From Caprella mutica (taxonomy: Eukaryota > Arthropoda > Malacostraca > Amphipoda > Caprellidae): a stretch of DNA of 64,000 nucleotides. The notes under the pieces are model-generated. The model saw only the letters and a list, made by a program, of their open reading frames with translations, was not told the DNA's origin and made no database searches. The DNA lies in assembly GCA_947561585.1 (NCBI GenBank), contig CANNZV010000426.1, positions 480,414 to 544,413 of the forward strand, read 5' to 3'. Shown here piece by piece: positions 21,687 to 34,078 of the stretch. The translations under genes were made by a program, and so were the position numbers. Every line of letters starts with the position of its first letter. Positions within the stretch are counted from its first letter, which is position 1.

Positions 21687-24165
21687 TCGAATTCGTAGCG
21701 CTAACGGTGGGTATCGACTTAGCAACCATTTCGACTCATAGTAGATATCGGAATGTCTGCTTCTAAATGATATCTGAATTTACACTTCGAGTAGAAACAC
21801 GAAAACCGATACATGGTTTTAACAGTATCATCTTGACGTAGGCATGTCTGTTTCCAAACCATATCTGAATTTATACTTCGACCAGAAGTGCGAAAACAGA
21901 TACGTAGTTTTAAAAAAATCGTTTCAAATTTGGAAATTCATTTTCTTATCTTCCTGTTATATAATACGTATAGAAATGTAGGAATTATTTTTATTCAATT
22001 GGATTGTACCTTTCTATATAACGTACGATGTGCTCCCTTTAAACTACACCCAATAATTAATACATTTATAGGGGACTACTGCAGTTGTTAAGGTACGATC
22101 GGGCATTGACACGCTAGTGCGACTGTACAATGGATCAACGTAAAGTAAGCGGTATTGGAACATCGGTTGTTGAACAGTGTTCCTCCAGTACCGTGAAAAT
22201 GAAATGGATAACCAATCAAGTGATTTTTAGATGACCAGTGCATTTATTGTTATGAATCTATTCTAGACTGCTTATTGTAAATAAACCGCGAGGGGTTCCT
22301 GAAGCTGTCTTTGGTGAATGGAAGAGAAGAGGGGTGGCGTCCCTTGGGACTCAAACTGTTGTAATTTGGATTATGTATTGTCTATTTTATGTTTACCATG
22401 TGTATAGTGTTTTTAACTCTCCATGCAGTTTTAGAGGATAGCGCTAGGGTTACGCTCCACAATTACGTACGAGGTCTTAGATTTTGTGTTATGTAGGCTC
22501 GTAGACTTCATTTACTATTACCTCTTCATTTTCATCTTCCATCCTTGAGTGCAGCCACCGGTGCTTGTGACCATTTTTGTCACATTCCTCGGTAAGTGAC
22601 AGCATTCACGGAGTAGTTTTTCAGCATCCATGAGCGTCGTGACTTTGTCCATGGAGCCACTTTCCTTTCTGACTGCTTCTTCCAGTCCCTTCTATTTAAT
22701 TTCCTTTTGACGTCAGAGACATGGCCTTTGGTTCCGAAGCAGACGTTAAACCTATAATAAACGAAAATAATTAAAAGTTGATGGGATATTTAACATGTTC
22801 TATTTTAGAGTACATTCTGTGTTATCGGACGGTTCCACATTTTCGAATATGTAAGATATAAATATATTAATTATCATTATTCAATTCTTACTTAAATTGG
22901 TATCCATTATACCATTACGTAAAATACAAGTTTAGAAATAAAAATCAATACCTAAATAATTTTTCTACGTAAAATGCGGAAACCCATATCCGATAACTTG
23001 AACTTTCACCTAGTGCCAAAAGCTGCAAATGAGACGATTAAAATTCAGTGATTCACATTATAGATAATTAAACTTAAAGTTGTAATCGAACTCATTAAAT
23101 CTATATATAATGATCATTATTTAACTTTTATTTCAATTGGTATCATACCTTCAGCTATTAAATTAATTTGTAGTTAAATAATAATTATTATATTTTCCTT
23201 TATCACGTGTTCGAAAATATAAACCCCATTAATAACTTGGAACATAAACTCAACTGCTAAAAACATTTCACAGAACACAAAATTCCTGTTTGTTCAATGT
23301 AACACAATTATATAAGTCAAAATATCAAACTAATTACTCAACTATTATGACCTATATTTACTGAGTGAGAGTTAATCTATGGTCAAATTTTAATTAATGC
23401 ATTCATTACTTTGAACTTTCATCACACAGCTTTCATCTGTATTCTAAATCGAAGCCTCAAAACATTTTCTTTAATTTGAACTCAAAGAGAACGAAATTTT
23501 TAAGGAGTTACAATTATATAAAAATTTGACCAACTCATTACTATTTGTAATAAGAATAAGTTGTGATTTTGGTTATAAAAGCGGTGCTTGCCTGTATTAT
23601 TTATTCACTCTAAGAATATCTTCAAGTATCTCCGAGTCGCTTAATATCAAATTTTTCTTACATAAGTGCATCCATGGTGGCAAAGCTACAGAGGTACAGA
23701 CACGAGGACGGAGGGACCCACGAACGATACCTGGACGTATCACTTCATTTCTTCCCATTTAATTTATTTATAACACTATGTAACATTAATCGAATTGATA
23801 TGCATCTAAACGTACAATACGTTATTTCAATGAAGTGAGAGTTTTCTATTTTAATTTATTTATTTATTGGATGCAAGTGGATATCGTTTCGAAGCATATT
23901 AGATATATAATTAGGCGTCTGTTCGATGCAGAATCCCTATGTATGTTGGATGTCGTACTTTATCTTTCTATTCAACGCTGTTATAACGGTATCGCTTCGA
24001 TGCGAAATATACTTGATATGATGCGGTTTAGCGGTGCAAACGGATATCGGATTGATGTCTACTTGATGTCACCATGTCTAATTTGTTACTGACTTACTGG
24101 TATTCGATGTCGGAAGAGAGGTTATACAGAGTCGTTTAGACATCGAATAGATACATTTATGTTTG
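21687..24165 (+). repeat. Family A repeat, long copy
   Basis: Starts at tcgaattcgtagcgctaac (terminal bases lost) and continues through the whole shared body. It then enters a second module (23139 onward) ending tttatgtttgctgggatc, whose reverse complement gatcccagcaaacat matches the left end CCCAGCAAACATG seen at 40695. Family A therefore appears to be a roughly 2.5-kb element with inverted ends. Many TCGATGTC-like motifs lie near both ends. Confidence 0.65.
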
Positions 24166-25206
24166 CTGGGATCATACCTTCAGCTATTATGTTACTAATT
24201 AAATAGTAGTTAAATAATAATTATTATATTTTCCTTTATCACGTGTTCGAAAATATAGACCCTATTAATAACTTGGAACATATACCCTATTGCTAAAATT
24301 ATTTCACAGAGCACAAAATTCCTGTTTTACATAACACAATTAAGTCAATTATATAAGTCAAAATGTCAAACTAATTACTCAACTATTATGACCTTTATTT
24401 ACTGAGTGAGAGTTAGTAGGTATATATGGTCAAATTATAATTAATGCATTCATTACTTTGAACTTTCATCACAAAGCTTTCATCTGTATTCTAAGTCGTG
24501 GCCTCAAAACATTTTCTTTAATTTGAACTCATACTAGAGAACGAAATTTTTAAGGAGTTACAATTATATAAAAATTTGACCAACTCATTACTATTTGAAA
24601 TAAGAATAAATTGTGATTTTGGTTATAAAAGCGATGCTTGCCTGTATTGTTCTATTCACTTTAAAATTTCTTTAAGTATCTCAGGGTCGCTTAATATCAA
24701 AAACATTTTTATAGTTAAATACATCCACGGTGGCAAAGTGACGGAGGTACTGGCACGAGGACGGATAGACCCACAAACGATACCCGGACACATCACTTCA
24801 TTTCTTCCCATTTAATTTACACATAACATTATGTAACAATAATCAAATTGATATGCATCTAAACGTACAGTACGTTATATCAATGAAGTGAGATTTTTAA
24901 TTTTTTTTTATTTATTTATTGGATGCAAGTGGATATCGTTTCGAAGCATATTAGATATATAATTAGGCGTCTGTTCGATGCAGAATCCCTAAATCCCTAT
25001 GTATGTTAGATGTCGTAATTTATCTTTCTATTCAACGCTGTTATAACGGTATCGCTTCGATGCCAAATAGACTTAATATGATGCGGTTTAGCGGTGCAAA
25101 CGGATATTGGATTGATGTCTACTTGATGTCACCATGTCTAATTTGTTACTGGTATTCGATGTCGGGAGAGAGGTTAATAGATAGATACATTCATGTTTGC
25201 TGGGAT
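23139..25206 (+). repeat. Tandem duplication of about 1.03 kb (two units)
   Basis: Unit 1 (23139-24165) and unit 2 (24166-25206) share the same order of landmarks: cataccttcagctatta, actgagtgagagttaatc, gcatccacggtggcaaag, gttcgatgcagaatccc and gatgtctacttgatgtcacc. Both end tgtttgctgggatc. They differ by small indels. A third, partial unit without the ends is at 25770-26110. Confidence 0.85.
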
Positions 25207-25524
25207 CGTGTACATAATTTGGTAGGAAGATCCCTATAAACAACGGTCTATCAATTCGATATCTTCTTATGTCGAATTCAAAGCTGGGACATCGGATATC
25301 TAAATTTATTGATTAATTTTAATCGAATCGATACATGAAAAAACTCGGAAATCGACATTATATATCTCCTTCTATTTTAGATGTCGAATCAATATATATA
25401 TTAATACATCGAAAATTAGTAACGAAAACGATAGATGGATATTTTTTTATGAAAACGATGTGTGTAAAAAGTTATAGAAAACTGTTATGAGTCTCATATT
25501 TTATGCCGTCGGTTTTAGTCTTAT

Positions 25525-25765
25525 AAAAATACAGTGAAACTCCTGAGTTATTTAATTTTTGTTTCTTCATAACTCGGAGCCACTTCATAACTCAGGAACA
25601 CTGATTCTTTTCTATGATTGAAATCTTGGAGAAAATTACGGTCTTTGAGTGAGAACTAGAACGAAATTCATGAAATATCGTTTTCTATAATTGAAACAAA
25701 TTTGAAAATACTTCATAACTCCGCGGTGCATTTCATAACTCAGGTCCTTCATTACTCGAGTGAAC
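25525..25765. repeat. Repeat with ttcataactcgg motifs
   Basis: Begins tacagtgaaactcctgagtt and repeats cttcataactc and ttcataactcaggtccttc. Related sequence occurs at 41925-42025 in the family A copy there, ending catgagttttactgta. The ends CAGTRAAACTC next to TA suggest a mariner-like MITE, but the borders are not clean. Confidence 0.45.
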
Positions 25766-25769
25766 TAAT

Positions 25770-26110
25770 TACTCACCTATATATACTGAGTGAGAGTTAA
25801 TCTATGGTCAAATTTTAATTAATTCATTAAGATTTTATCACAGAGCTTTCATCTTTATTTAGCTAAGTCATGGCCTCAAAACATTTTCTTTAATTTGAAC
25901 TCATAGAGAATGAAATTTTTAAGGAGTTACGATTTTATAAAAATTTGACCATCCTATTATGTACAATTTGTAATAAGAATAAGTTGTGATTTTGGTTATC
26001 AAAGCGGTGTTTGTCTATATAGTAATATTCACTTAAAAATATCTCAAAATATCTCCATGTCGTTTAATATCAAACTTTTTTTGGTAAAATGCATCCACGG
26101 TGGCACAGTG
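25770..26110 (+). repeat. Third, partial copy of the 1.03-kb module
   Basis: Matches 23357-23680 and 24395-24740 from actgagtgagagttaatctatg through gcatccacggtggca, then diverges. Confidence 0.75.
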
Positions 26111-26639
26111 CCAAGGTGCTATCGTGGAAATGTGTATCCGTCAGCTGTAGTATGCCCTTATTTAGGCATTTTTGACCTTTCTTATTTTTTGCATATGGCA
26201 TTTTAAAGTGTATTACTCCGCGTGTGACAGTCCCCCCATGAAGGAGCTTATTGCAGGGGTGAAATATTGGGTGAAATGGGGGATATGAGATGCGTATATT
26301 GTGATGGGGATACTGATTATAGGATACTGATTAGTGATTATATATTAAGTTTTTAAAAATTACAGTATATATTGTATAATTATATTTTTTAATCCATTTA
26401 ATTTTCATTTACACTCCCAGCTAACCAAAAGCTGTTTGTCCCACGTCTTAAGACGTTTGATACCCCTCGCTATAGAGGGATTTAAGACGTGGGGCAAGAT
26501 GTGGGGCGGGGGACATCAGACGTCTTGCAGACGTCTAACCCTCTTCATTTGCACAGGGGTCCCCCTCTGCAAGACGTCTGATCCCACGTCTTGAATACTC
26601 ACTCTGTCCCAAGTGGGTCCCACGTCTTATTTCCCTCTT

Positions 26640-26915
26640 CCCTCTATAGCGAGGGACATCCGCACTCTGTCCCACGTGGGTCCCACGTCTTAAATCCCTC
26701 TATAGCGAGGGACATCCACACTCTATCCCCTCTGCAAGACGTGGGACAGAGTGCGGATTTCCCTCTCTGTAAGACGTGGGACAGAGTGCGGATGTCCCTC
26801 TCTGCAAGACGTGGGACAGAGTGCGGATGTCCCCCTCTGCAAGACGTGGGACAGAGTGTGGATGTCCCCCTCTGCAAGACGTGGGACAGAGTGTGGATGT
26901 CCCCCTCTGCAAGGA
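26640..26915. repeat. Minisatellite, about 33 bp (gacgtgggacagagtgcgga)
   Basis: About seven to eight units of ctgcaagacgtgggacagag with tgcggatgtcccc, with the first ones inverted (gacatccgcactctgtccca). Reading frames stay open on both strands because the period lacks stops; these are not genes. Confidence 0.85.
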
Positions 26916-27104
26916 GGACATACTTCGGTTAATTGTGGTACATAAATATGTATAAGAAATTAAAAAGATCATACTATTAATTATTGCAATTTCTTACTAT
27001 ATTGTATATAGTGTATATGTACATTTGGCTGTATATCAATTATTTTTATAATACATATTGTTATATACAAATTAAATGGGAAGAAATGGAGAAAGAATTG
27101 TAGT

Positions 27105-27183
27105 GGTGATCTCGGGAATCGAACTCAGGACTCTAGTGTGATGTACTATTGAAGCCTGCGATGCTACCACTCAGCTATCCTGG
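27105..27183 (-). pseudogene. tRNA-like sequence (SINE head or tRNA pseudogene)
   Basis: The minus strand has TAGCTGAGTGGTAGCA, a good RNA polymerase III A box, and GAGTTCGATTCCC, a good B box. The interval between them is about 10 bases longer than in a standard tRNA, and the acceptor and T stems do not pair. It is therefore a tRNA-derived relic and not a functional gene. Confidence 0.6.
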
Positions 27184-27359
27184 ACATGGTAGAAGTAGTA
27201 TTGAAATGATCTTCATGCAACTTGATAACTTGCGTGCTTCTTAAAATTATTTTAAATAAATATAATTTAATATTCTAGCTACATTTTGGTATCTTTTATT
27301 TTTTAATGTAAATGATAAGAATGTGTATAAAGTTATTTATTAATATTTGTATTGATAAT

Positions 27360-27960
27360 GTTAATTAATGTTATTAACTACCTAATTAACTATAACTGTT
27401 AATTAATCTTACTTATAGTTACCTTCTGGTGGTATCACTACCTTATACCTATCTAGTTACTTACTAGAGTTTATTTATAACTACCTAGTAACCTACAATT
27501 GATAACCACCAATCTGTACCTACTGGTGGTTATCACTACTTACCTATTACGTAGTATTTATCAGTACCTACTTAGTTACCTACATTACTGTTTGTCAATA
27601 CCTACCTAGTTACCTACTGGTGTTTATCAATGCCTACCTAGTTGCCTACATCTGCTTATCAATAATACCTAATTAGTTACCTTCTTGTGTTTAACATTGC
27701 CTACCTAGTTGCCTACAACTGTATATAAATACCAGTCTAGGTCCTAGTTACCTACTAGTATTCATCAATGCTTATCTAGTTACCTATAACTGTTTGCCAA
27801 TACCTACCTAGATACCTACCAGTGTTTACAGATACCTACCTACCTAGTATACCTACCAGGCAGTGTTCATCAATCCGTACCTACTTACCTACTACTTAGT
27901 ATTATTCATCAATGCCTACCTAGATACCTACATCTGTTTATGAATACCTACCTAGTTATG
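27360..27960. repeat. Minisatellite, about 33 bp (acctacctagttacctac)
   Basis: Irregular units built from tacctacctagttacctac and tgtttatcaatg run through this stretch, with diverged units at the left edge. Similar cctag/ggtag words occur at 31455-31485. Confidence 0.75.
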
Positions 27961-28021
27961 ATACGTAAATAAAGCTTGAGATAGATATACCTTTTTGGTA
28001 TAACTTTTTCCCGCATAAAAC

Positions 28022-28515
28022 AGACGAGGGACAGAGAGGGACATCCCGCGTGGGACAGAGAGGGATATCCCGCGTGGGACAGACGTGGGACAGGGAGGGA
28101 CATCCCGCGTACTTTTTCCCGCGTACAACAGACGAAGGACATCCCGCGTGGGACAGAGAGGGACATCCCGCGTGGGACAGAGAGGGACTTCCCACGTGGG
28201 ACAGAGAGGGATATCCCGCGTGGGACAGAGAGGGACATCCTGCGTGGGACAGCGAGGGACATCCCACGTGGGACAAACGTGGGACATCCCGCGTGGGACA
28301 GAGAGGGACATCCCGCGTGGGAAAGACGTGGGATGTGAGTGGGATTTAAGACGTGGGACAGACGAGGGACATCCCGCTTGTGTAAGACGTGGGACGTGAG
28401 TGGGATTTCAGACGTTGGAAAGACGTGAGATTTCAGACGTCTGGAGACGTCTGAAATCCCCCGTCCCTCTCTGTCCCTCGCTAGCGAGGGATGTCCCACG
28501 CGGGACAGAGAGGAT
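28022..28515. repeat. Minisatellite, about 24 bp (gacagagagggacatcccgc)
   Basis: About twelve units of gagggacatcccgcgtggga, many partly palindromic (gggac...gtccc), ending with gacgtctggagacgtctgaa and gagggatgtcccacgcggga. All frames are open on both strands; no protein is claimed. Confidence 0.85.
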
Positions 28516-28528
28516 ACGGTTAGCTGGG

Positions 28529-29394
28529 CTGACGATAAGAAGATTTAAAATTAAAAGTATAATTTCAATTGTGCGTAATATTTCAGGTAATTTTCCTAAT
28601 TTAATTTACAATCATATATTTTTTATACGATTTACTTAACGTTAACTATAGACTATATTATTAAAACTATAATATACGTTTCAATTTTGTGGTAAATGTA
28701 TATAGTTTTACTTTTGGTTTTGTCAAATCTTATTCCACGAATATTTTAAATTATAATTATTCACACAAGAGCATTTAATCGTCTAAAGATGTGATTTTTA
28801 ATAGCTTCGCCTTTTTTCACATTTAAATAAGTTGCTGGCCGGGTTATAATCAGTTTCGGTTATAATCCAAAGATTTTCTGCGTTCAAATTTCATTAAATT
28901 AATAGTGATGACTAATTTCGTCGATAAGACAAGTTTCTCTTCTTTTCCAAAGTCCTTTGTGTGTATAATTTTTTTTAATTCATTCAATATATTGGCCAAA
29001 ATGAGGAAGTTATTAAAATTTGTGTTTTTAAAATGATAATAATTTATCCTACGTCTTAATTTAATGACAACAATCATTAAGTTGCTGACAAGCGTTTTTC
29101 TCTATTTTCAGCAACTTGAATGATCGGGACCAACGGGCATTCATTTCTTTATTTCCAATATTCATATTCAATATTTCCAGTATTTAAATTCTTTCTTTCA
29201 CATGGAAGTGTGGTTATTAATTAGTGCCGAGCGGCCATTTAATTACGTGGGTTACCATTCTTCCTAGAAAGAATAATCAATTTGCTTAATTCATTGTTTA
29301 CGTTACTTGTCAATTATAATCATTAATTCCATCACTTCATTAAATAACATCAAATCAAACATCGTACCAAAATAACAAGGTTAAATAAAACACA
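28529..29394. other. Intergenic DNA, no gene seen
   Basis: AT-rich, with no recognised repeat or coding stretch. Confidence 0.5.
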
Positions 29395-29513
29395 GTCATA
29401 GTTTAAACAAAGATATTATACTACAACAAGATACACTACTCTCAAGAATTTCTGTTTCAAAAAGCGCCCTCTGCATTTGAAGCGGGTACTAAAGCAACAA
29501 CAACATTTGGTGC

Positions 29514-29989
29514 TGTGATGTAATGATTTAATATAGTTAGTACGTCATTAGTATGTCACTATAAATGTAAGCTTTGTAGAATGAATAAGTTAGTTCGTAG
29601 GTAGACATCGAGTTACCAATTGGCTCGCATGAGATACACATCTAATCTCAAGTCTTAGTTAGTGAGACCATTACTTGTGAGTGTTTTAGTGAAGTGAACA
29701 GTGCATTTATATTTGCTTGACAATAGAATATAATCTCTTTAAAGTTTTATTCAAACTCGTTATTATCCTAAATACAGTTAAGCATGGACCAGAGGCCTGA
29801 GGTCGGAACCATATTGGCAAGGTGGTTCTAGGGCATGGGACCATGAGTATTTAGTAGAAAGAGATATATTGAGAAAAAGGAATCTGAAAGATAAGATACA
29901 GAGTAAGATTCTAATCACACGTAACCCATATCGTGGACCGTTATAAGGTTTCACATTTGATGAGATAACCCACAGAGGGAACCATCACA
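29514..29989 (+). repeat. Left LTR
   Basis: 476 bp, TGTGATGTAATG to CCATCACA. Nearly identical to the right LTR; differences include gttcgtagg versus gttcgcagg and gttataagg versus gttagaagg. Confidence 0.9.
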
Positions 29990-30796
29990 TTTCTTCACTA
30001 TTTTTTAACGGATGGATGTTAATTTTAATTGCACGATTGTTGAATCAATGTTAATTTTTAGAATATTTTAGAGAGGTCAGTGAACTCATTTGGATAATTA
30101 TATTGAGTATCTATGAAATAATAATTGCTCTTAAAATAAAACGACATAGAATTTGAATGAAATTAAGGAATTTGATATAATGTTTATGATGTAATATGTT
30201 TATTAAAAATGATTTTTTTAACAAATTTATAATCATGTCAGAAAACGTCAAAATTTTTAATCTATGAATAATTAAGGAACATTGTTTATTTTTAGTGTGA
30301 CACTTAATATTTGTTTGGCAAGTAAAATAATTTTATTAAAGCTAACGTAAATGAAAAAAAAAATGAATTGAATGTTTGTTTGAATCAAATTAAATTTTAC
30401 AAGTTAAATTGAAATAATTTTTTTGATGGTTTAAAGCAAAAATGTCACAATATGTTAAGTTCAGTTTTGATGTGTATTCATACTATTTTTGATGTTAAAT
30501 GTAAGATTGAAATATTTCATATACATAGTATATTTTCTTTTTTGGATTTCAATATCGACATTCAGAGAAAAAAGAGGGGAAGAAACGAATTATTATTAAA
30601 TAAATGTTTAAAATTCTTGCAGTTATAGGTTAAATGTTTGTGATTGTTCAATTTGAATTTTAGAATTTTTCAATTTGAGATTTAATGTTTTGAATTTTAG
30701 GATTGATTAAAATGGGATTTATGTTTTTATATTTTAGAATTGCATAATTGAAAATGAAGTTGAAATAAATATTTTAAAAATCATTTTCAATTTAAA

Positions 30797-30811
30797 TGGA
30801 AGGGGGAGATA
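30797..30811 (+). other. Polypurine tract
   Basis: ggaagggggagata adjoins the right LTR start, the expected place for plus-strand priming. Confidence 0.75.
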
Positions 30812-31287
30812 TGTGATGTAATGATTTAATATAGTTAGTACGTCATTAGTATGTCACTATAAATGTAAGCTTTGTAGAATGAATAAGTTAGTTCGCAGGT
30901 AGACATCGAGTTACCAATTGGCTCGCATGAGATACACATCTAATCTCAAGTCTTAGTTAGTGAGACCATTACTTGTGAGTGTTTTAGTGAAGTGAACAGT
31001 GCATTTATATTTGCTTGACAATAGAATATAATCTCTTTAAAATTTTATTCAAACTCGTTATTATCCTAAATACAGTTAAGCATGGACCAGAGGCCTGAGG
31101 TCGGAACCATATTGGCAAGGTGGTTCTAGGGCATGGGACCATGAGTATTTAGTAGAAAGAGATATATTGAGAAAAAGGAATCTGAAAGATAAGATACAGA
31201 GTAAGATTCTAATCACACGTAACCCATATCGTGGACCGTTAGAAGGTTTCACAGTTGATGAGATAACCCACAGAGGGAACCATCACA
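30812..31287 (+). repeat. Right LTR
   Basis: 476 bp, the same length and ends as the left LTR. Confidence 0.9.
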
Positions 31288-31919
31288 TTGCTTATCAAAA
31301 CTTTCAAAACTTTTAGTTTTGGCACTTCTGTCAGTACCTAGTAGGCTAGTTATAAATATTTATTAAGGTCATATGTAGCTGGTATCATTATTGAATTAAT
31401 TCCAAATTTTTTACGTTAACTTTGATGTTCAATTAAAACATGAAAGGAAAATAGGTAGGTAGGTAGGTTGATGGTAGGTAACTTGGGTAAGTACCGTAGA
31501 CGTAGAGCTATATCAGACGAGTCAATTAAAACTTCGTATCAATTTGCCTATAAAAATTAAATAGCTTTCAATATTTATAAAGAAATGTATAGATTTCAGA
31601 ATAATTTTTCTGTTGAACCAGTATAACACCCGTAAAACTTCGCCTGAACACTGAAAATTTCTCAAAGTTTTGATAAGCACCAAATGTTGTTGTTGCTTTA
31701 GTACCCGCTTTCAAATGCAGAGGGCGCTTTTTGAAACAGAAATTTTTGAGAATAGTGTATCTTGTTGTAGTATAATATCTTTGGTTTAAATTAGGTGTAC
31801 TCTAATTAAGTAATAGATCGGACAAAAGGTTCGAGAAATAATAAATCCTACATAAGCATCGTACATTCAATTCAATTAATCAAATATCTACCTATGGAGT
31901 AGTTTAACTTACAACATGG

Positions 31920-32800
31920 GTCAATCATTGGAAGTTGAGAGTATACCTGTCACAAATAAACACTGAAACAATCACTGAGGAAATACGGATGGAGTTACTG
32001 AATTTCTATTGGAGTAGGTGCGGCTGGAAACTCTTCGGAACCACTGTACCAGTGTGTTGGTAACGGTTGCAGCCCTCCACTGGAACTTTTCTAATTGACG
32101 TGGACAACATCTCGTGCAAAACACGGAACAATGATGGTGACTCTGGCTTCAGACTCCTACTGCTTATTGAATGTCTGCTCTGCAACATGAAAAGTTGGTC
32201 TGCAGCGCCAGAAGTTGTTCTGCAACGTCAGAAAATGTTCTATAACGTCAGAAACTATTCTGCAATCGACTACAGTTGCTGGTTCCCTCATCCTGTCTCG
32301 TTTGGCTCTGACTCTGCCGTAAAGAATACAACCTCTGCTTCCGAGATCCATTGAATTGCAAAATTCAGCCACTTGCTAAGGATCCTATCTCCACTACTAT
32401 GACGGGGCGGAGATCTTCATCGACTAAGTCCTTCGATGGTTACCTAAGGCTGGGGTGAGAGATGACATCACCCCGCCGGGTCTTATCCAGACCGGTAAAC
32501 TACTTAAGACTCCCTCGTGAGCAGTCAACAGATAGTGACTACCGACAGAGTAGAGTGAAGTCGAGTGAGTGTCCCAAGAGAACAGCTAGGGAAGACCACC
32601 TTCATAATCTCAATCCACCGCTTATATACTCTCAAGATTCATCTAAAACTCCACCCAAATCCAAACATAAGATGCCGTCTCCAATTCCTATTGGTTCTCA
32701 ACCCTCCTGTAGGCTGTCCGGCCTGTCCATAATTCTACCCTCAACTAATAAGAAATTGACCAATACTAAAATAACTCCTCCTATATTTCCGACTTAAACT
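31920..32800. other. GC-richer unidentified block
   Basis: More balanced base composition than its surroundings, with open frames of 60-111 codons on both strands, none recognised. A roughly 20-bp tandem (gttctgcaacgtcagaaa, gttctataacgtcagaaa) lies at 32215-32265. It may be an untranslated region, an LTR or a captured sequence; I cannot tell. Confidence 0.35.
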
Positions 32801-33604
32801 AATTACTCTCTCACAGAAAAGAAACATCAAACTTGAAATCTGTTAGGATACATGAAACCTCAAGAGCTCGTTATTTCTATAAAGTAAACCACAGAAAACC
32901 TCTGGCCTAGAGAAAACAGTAGGTGGTTAATTACCCTCACCGAATGCATTACATGTAACAGAGTTTGAAAGTGTTATTAATTCTCTTAAAGCAATAAATA
33001 TTATTGTCAAACGACCATTCTAAAACCACAAACATTAGAGCAGAAGGGAAACATCCAGTGACACTTTTATTTCAAAGTCACAAAATAATTAACTTCATAA
33101 CAAACCGGTCTGAAGATTTTATAACTACAAGTATACAAACTTATAAATAAGTAATTACCTATACGGCTATACCGATACTTTCTATCTTTTATTAAAGTTA
33201 TTTAATTGAAAAATTATTTTAGGCTAATGTATAAAATAAAGCTATGACTAAGTTGCAGCTTAATCTATTTAGTTTAGATTTTATATGCAGTAATTTGATG
33301 GAATTTTTATCATCAAGTGAACTGATTCTTTTATATATTTTATATATATATTAAATGCATGCACGACCAATTAACGAGCAGTGATATCGTGAACTATAAA
33401 TAACATAAGTTATCTTTTTTTTTCTCAATAAATGCCACATCGCCAACGTTGACAATAAAATAAGTTACAAATTTCTATGAGATGAACAAAGGAAAGTTTC
33501 TCCAAGAACAGAACTAACTGTAGCTACCTACTACAGTTTTGGTGCCTAATTTGTGACATCGGAGTGAAACTGGGATTTATGGCAACTGTCAACTAAGGCT
33601 TTAA

Positions 33605-34078
33605 AGGTCCCCTCCAAGCATTTTGTTTATTGCTTAAATCAACGAGGCTAATGTTTCTTATCATTTTACTGCATTTTATGCTTTTAAAGACTTATAATTC
33701 AAACTCTACAAAACCTACTTTACTTCCGACTTTTTAATTTTCAGTCTGGAGAAGAAGAACGTAAATTTTAAATAAACTTATTATAGAAACGTTTATATAC
33801 TTTTAGAAACAATTAATATCTTAAAGGAAGGCCAAAAACGCATTGTTTGTTTAAAAATCTAAATTTGAAATCAAAACAAAGAGTGTACATCTTCTTTCTC
33901 AGCGTCAGGTTGGAGATTCGCTCGATTGTTGCTCACAGAGTATTAAAAAACTTTTAAAGCAAATAATAAAATATATACTGAACCGAATTGTATGCGGTTT
34001 GCGAAATAATGATCGTAGACCTTAGTTCTACGATCATTTTTTTTTTTTTTTTTTTTCCCTGGAGCCTGGAGAGGACCT
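33605..34078 (-). mobile_element. Family B MITE, copy 2 (TTAA target)
   Basis: TTAA at 33601-33604 and 34079-34082. Ends are AGGTCCCCTCCAAGCA and, reversed, AGGTCCTCTCCAGGCTCC. Opposite orientation to copy 1. Carries a long T run near 34038-34055. Confidence 0.85.

Larger units (their letters stand above)
26416..28528. mobile_element. 2.1-kb TIR element built of minisatellites
   Basis: Ends are inverted: CCCAGCTAACC at 26416-26426 and GGTTAGCTGGG at 28518-28528. Inside lie CpG-rich minisatellite blocks at both ends, a central minisatellite and a tRNA-like sequence. No transposase was seen. No clear target duplication was found. The first bases resemble the family A end (CCCAGCAAACA), suggesting a related transposase source. 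Confidence 0.6.
29514..31287 (+). mobile_element. Non-autonomous LTR retrotransposon, 1.77 kb
   Basis: Two direct 476-bp terminal repeats enclose about 822 bp without coding capacity. LTRs begin TGTGATG and end CATCACA. A purine-rich tract ggaagggggagata sits immediately before the right LTR, giving plus orientation. Flanking tetramers are gtgc and ttgc, a 4-bp duplication with one change. I count about four differences between the LTRs, so the insertion is recent. No standard TGG-type primer site was seen after the left LTR. It must be mobilised by another element (TRIM/LARD-like). Confidence 0.88.
29395..31800. repeat. Foldback with arms of about 120-150 bp, split by an LTR element
   Basis: The left arm 29395-29513 (gatattatactacaacaag ... 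gcgccctctgcatttgaa ... caacaacatttggtgc) is the reverse complement of 31675-31795. The left arm continues after the LTR element at 31288 (ttgcttatcaaaacttt), matching aaagttttgataagcacc on the right. The insertion therefore split the left arm. Confidence 0.8.

Noticed and set aside
27105..27183. Functional tRNA gene
   Set aside because: A and B boxes are good but the acceptor and T stems do not pair and the middle is too long.
26591..28499. Open frames of about 65-180 codons on both strands
   Set aside because: They follow minisatellite units whose period and composition avoid stops; the translated repeats (for example VPRGMSL) are artefacts of the DNA repeat.
26640..28515. CRISPR-like array of direct repeats
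   Set aside because: Units are contiguous minisatellites without unique spacers, in eukaryotic-type DNA.
32006..32797. A protein-coding gene in the GC-richer block
   Set aside because: Frames on both strands are of similar length, lack splice-supported extensions, and no motif was recognised.
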